From the NCBI GenBank assembly GCA_964035575.1, contig OZ037867.1, positions 930,001-994,000 of the forward strand: a DNA stretch of 64,000 nucleotides, given 5' to 3'. How positions within the stretch are numbered: position 1 is the stretch's first letter; the number at the start of each line of letters is the position of its first letter. The DNA is from Rhynchopus sp. YZ270_cl-10 (Eukaryota > Euglenozoa > Diplonemea > Diplonemida > Diplonemidae). The position numbers and the translations under genes were made by a program. Below, in pieces: positions 63,567 to 64,000 of the stretch. Under the pieces are notes generated by a model that was not told where the DNA came from, searched no databases, and worked only from the letters and a program-made list of their open reading frames with translations.

Positions 63567-64000
63567 ATGTACGTTCTTAGCGTGCTTTGGTGCGCTGTAG
63601 GAGTCAACGTTGCTGCTACCTCAGTGCCCACAGCAGTTCCCACACCAGCACCTGAGACTGGAGCACCTGAGCAGACCTGTGGGTCGTCACTCCTGACAAA
63701 CCCAAGCTTCGACACACTGAAGGGTGCTTCGGGCTATGGCTTTACTGGTGGAAACGTTGTTGGTTGGACTGCGTCTCACGGAGCACCAACCCTGGTTGAA
63801 GGTTTCCATGGTGAGCGCGGTGCATTTATGTGGTCGTTGGGTGGCAAGGGTTCGGGTATTGTGACAAACGCGTCGTTCACTTCTGGTGTGCAGTACCGTG
63901 TGACGATGTGGGTGCAGACGTCGAACTCCTACCCCAACGGTCACTTCTTCGTGCACATTGTCAACGGTGTGCCGGGTGTCACAAACATCTATGGCTACCC
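63567..64000 (+). CDS. surface protein paralogue, 5' part (cut by window end)
   Basis: The first 144 codons are open to the window edge. The signal peptide MYVLSVLWCAVGVNVAATS is identical to that of the gene at 34764. A Pro/Thr/Ala segment (SVPTAVPTPAPETGAPEQTC) absent from the first module of that gene follows. The jelly-roll-like module then starts: SSLLTNPSFDTLKGASGYGF, GGNVVGWTASHG, VTNASFTSGVQYRVTMWVQT. It is probably a recent tandem or segmental duplicate with the same role in adhesion or sugar binding. Whether it carries the frameshift seen in its sister cannot be judged from this window. Confidence 0.85.
   Translation, partial: MYVLSVLWCAVGVNVAATSVPTAVPTPAPETGAPEQTCGSSLLTNPSFDTLKGASGYGFTGGNVVGWTASHGAPTLVEGFHGERGAFMWSLGGKGSGIVTNASFTSGVQYRVTMWVQTSNSYPNGHFFVHIVNGVPGVTNIYGY

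Overview
The window is nuclear DNA from a microbial eukaryote. Genes are long and well separated, all three stop codons are used as stops (standard code), and introns are few. The introns mostly begin GTATGT/GTATGC and end in CAG, and many are only 44-77 nt. A WDR90/POC16-like gene suggests a cell with centrioles and probably flagella. A zeta-class GST/maleylacetoacetate isomerase suggests tyrosine catabolism. I could not place the lineage from sequence alone; a free-living flagellate is a reasonable guess.

Layout, left to right: the 3' end of an unknown gene (2-418); maleylacetoacetate isomerase (933-2062) with a 41-copy heptamer array in its intron; two tandem giant IQ-repeat paralogues (2693-10323 and 13339-20384) that are a mosaic of near-identical and diverged tracts; a DOMON-like type I membrane protein (22597-24803); a protein with two coactosin/ADF-H-like domains (24929-26983); COG2 (28457-31333); a 5'-truncated LINE with an RNase H domain and a 14-bp target duplication (32277-34466); a surface protein with jelly-roll-like modules and an apparent frameshift (34764-36991); a Ulp1/SENP8-type protease fused to a ParB-like domain (37944-39164); a small poly-His protein (39723-40319); TOR kinase (42223-51312); a protein with a MIB-type SHK-like module (54122-55399); WDR90/POC16 (56265-62213); and the start of a second copy of the surface-protein gene with its duplicated upstream region (63567-64000).

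There is no operon logic: the products serve growth signalling (TOR), Golgi tethering (COG2), cytoskeleton (coactosin, IQ proteins, WDR90), the cell surface and ubiquitin-like deconjugation. Two global patterns stand out. First, every gene I can support lies on the + strand. Second, the intergenic DNA carries many copies of short structured repeats, all in the same orientation as the genes. The best of them (family A, 11 clear copies) is a hairpin whose stems change in a compensatory way between copies and which is followed by a T-rich tract. A second hairpin family (B, loop around TTCGATA) also shows compensatory stem changes. A and B often sit next to each other or next to a third box (C). 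This is my leading candidate for an undescribed system, probably acting at the RNA level.

Other intergenic structure includes several MITE-like elements with terminal inverted repeats (41154-41840, 52217-52318, 52360-52869, 55717-55834, 12168-12285) and a perfect 32-bp palindrome (20740-20771).
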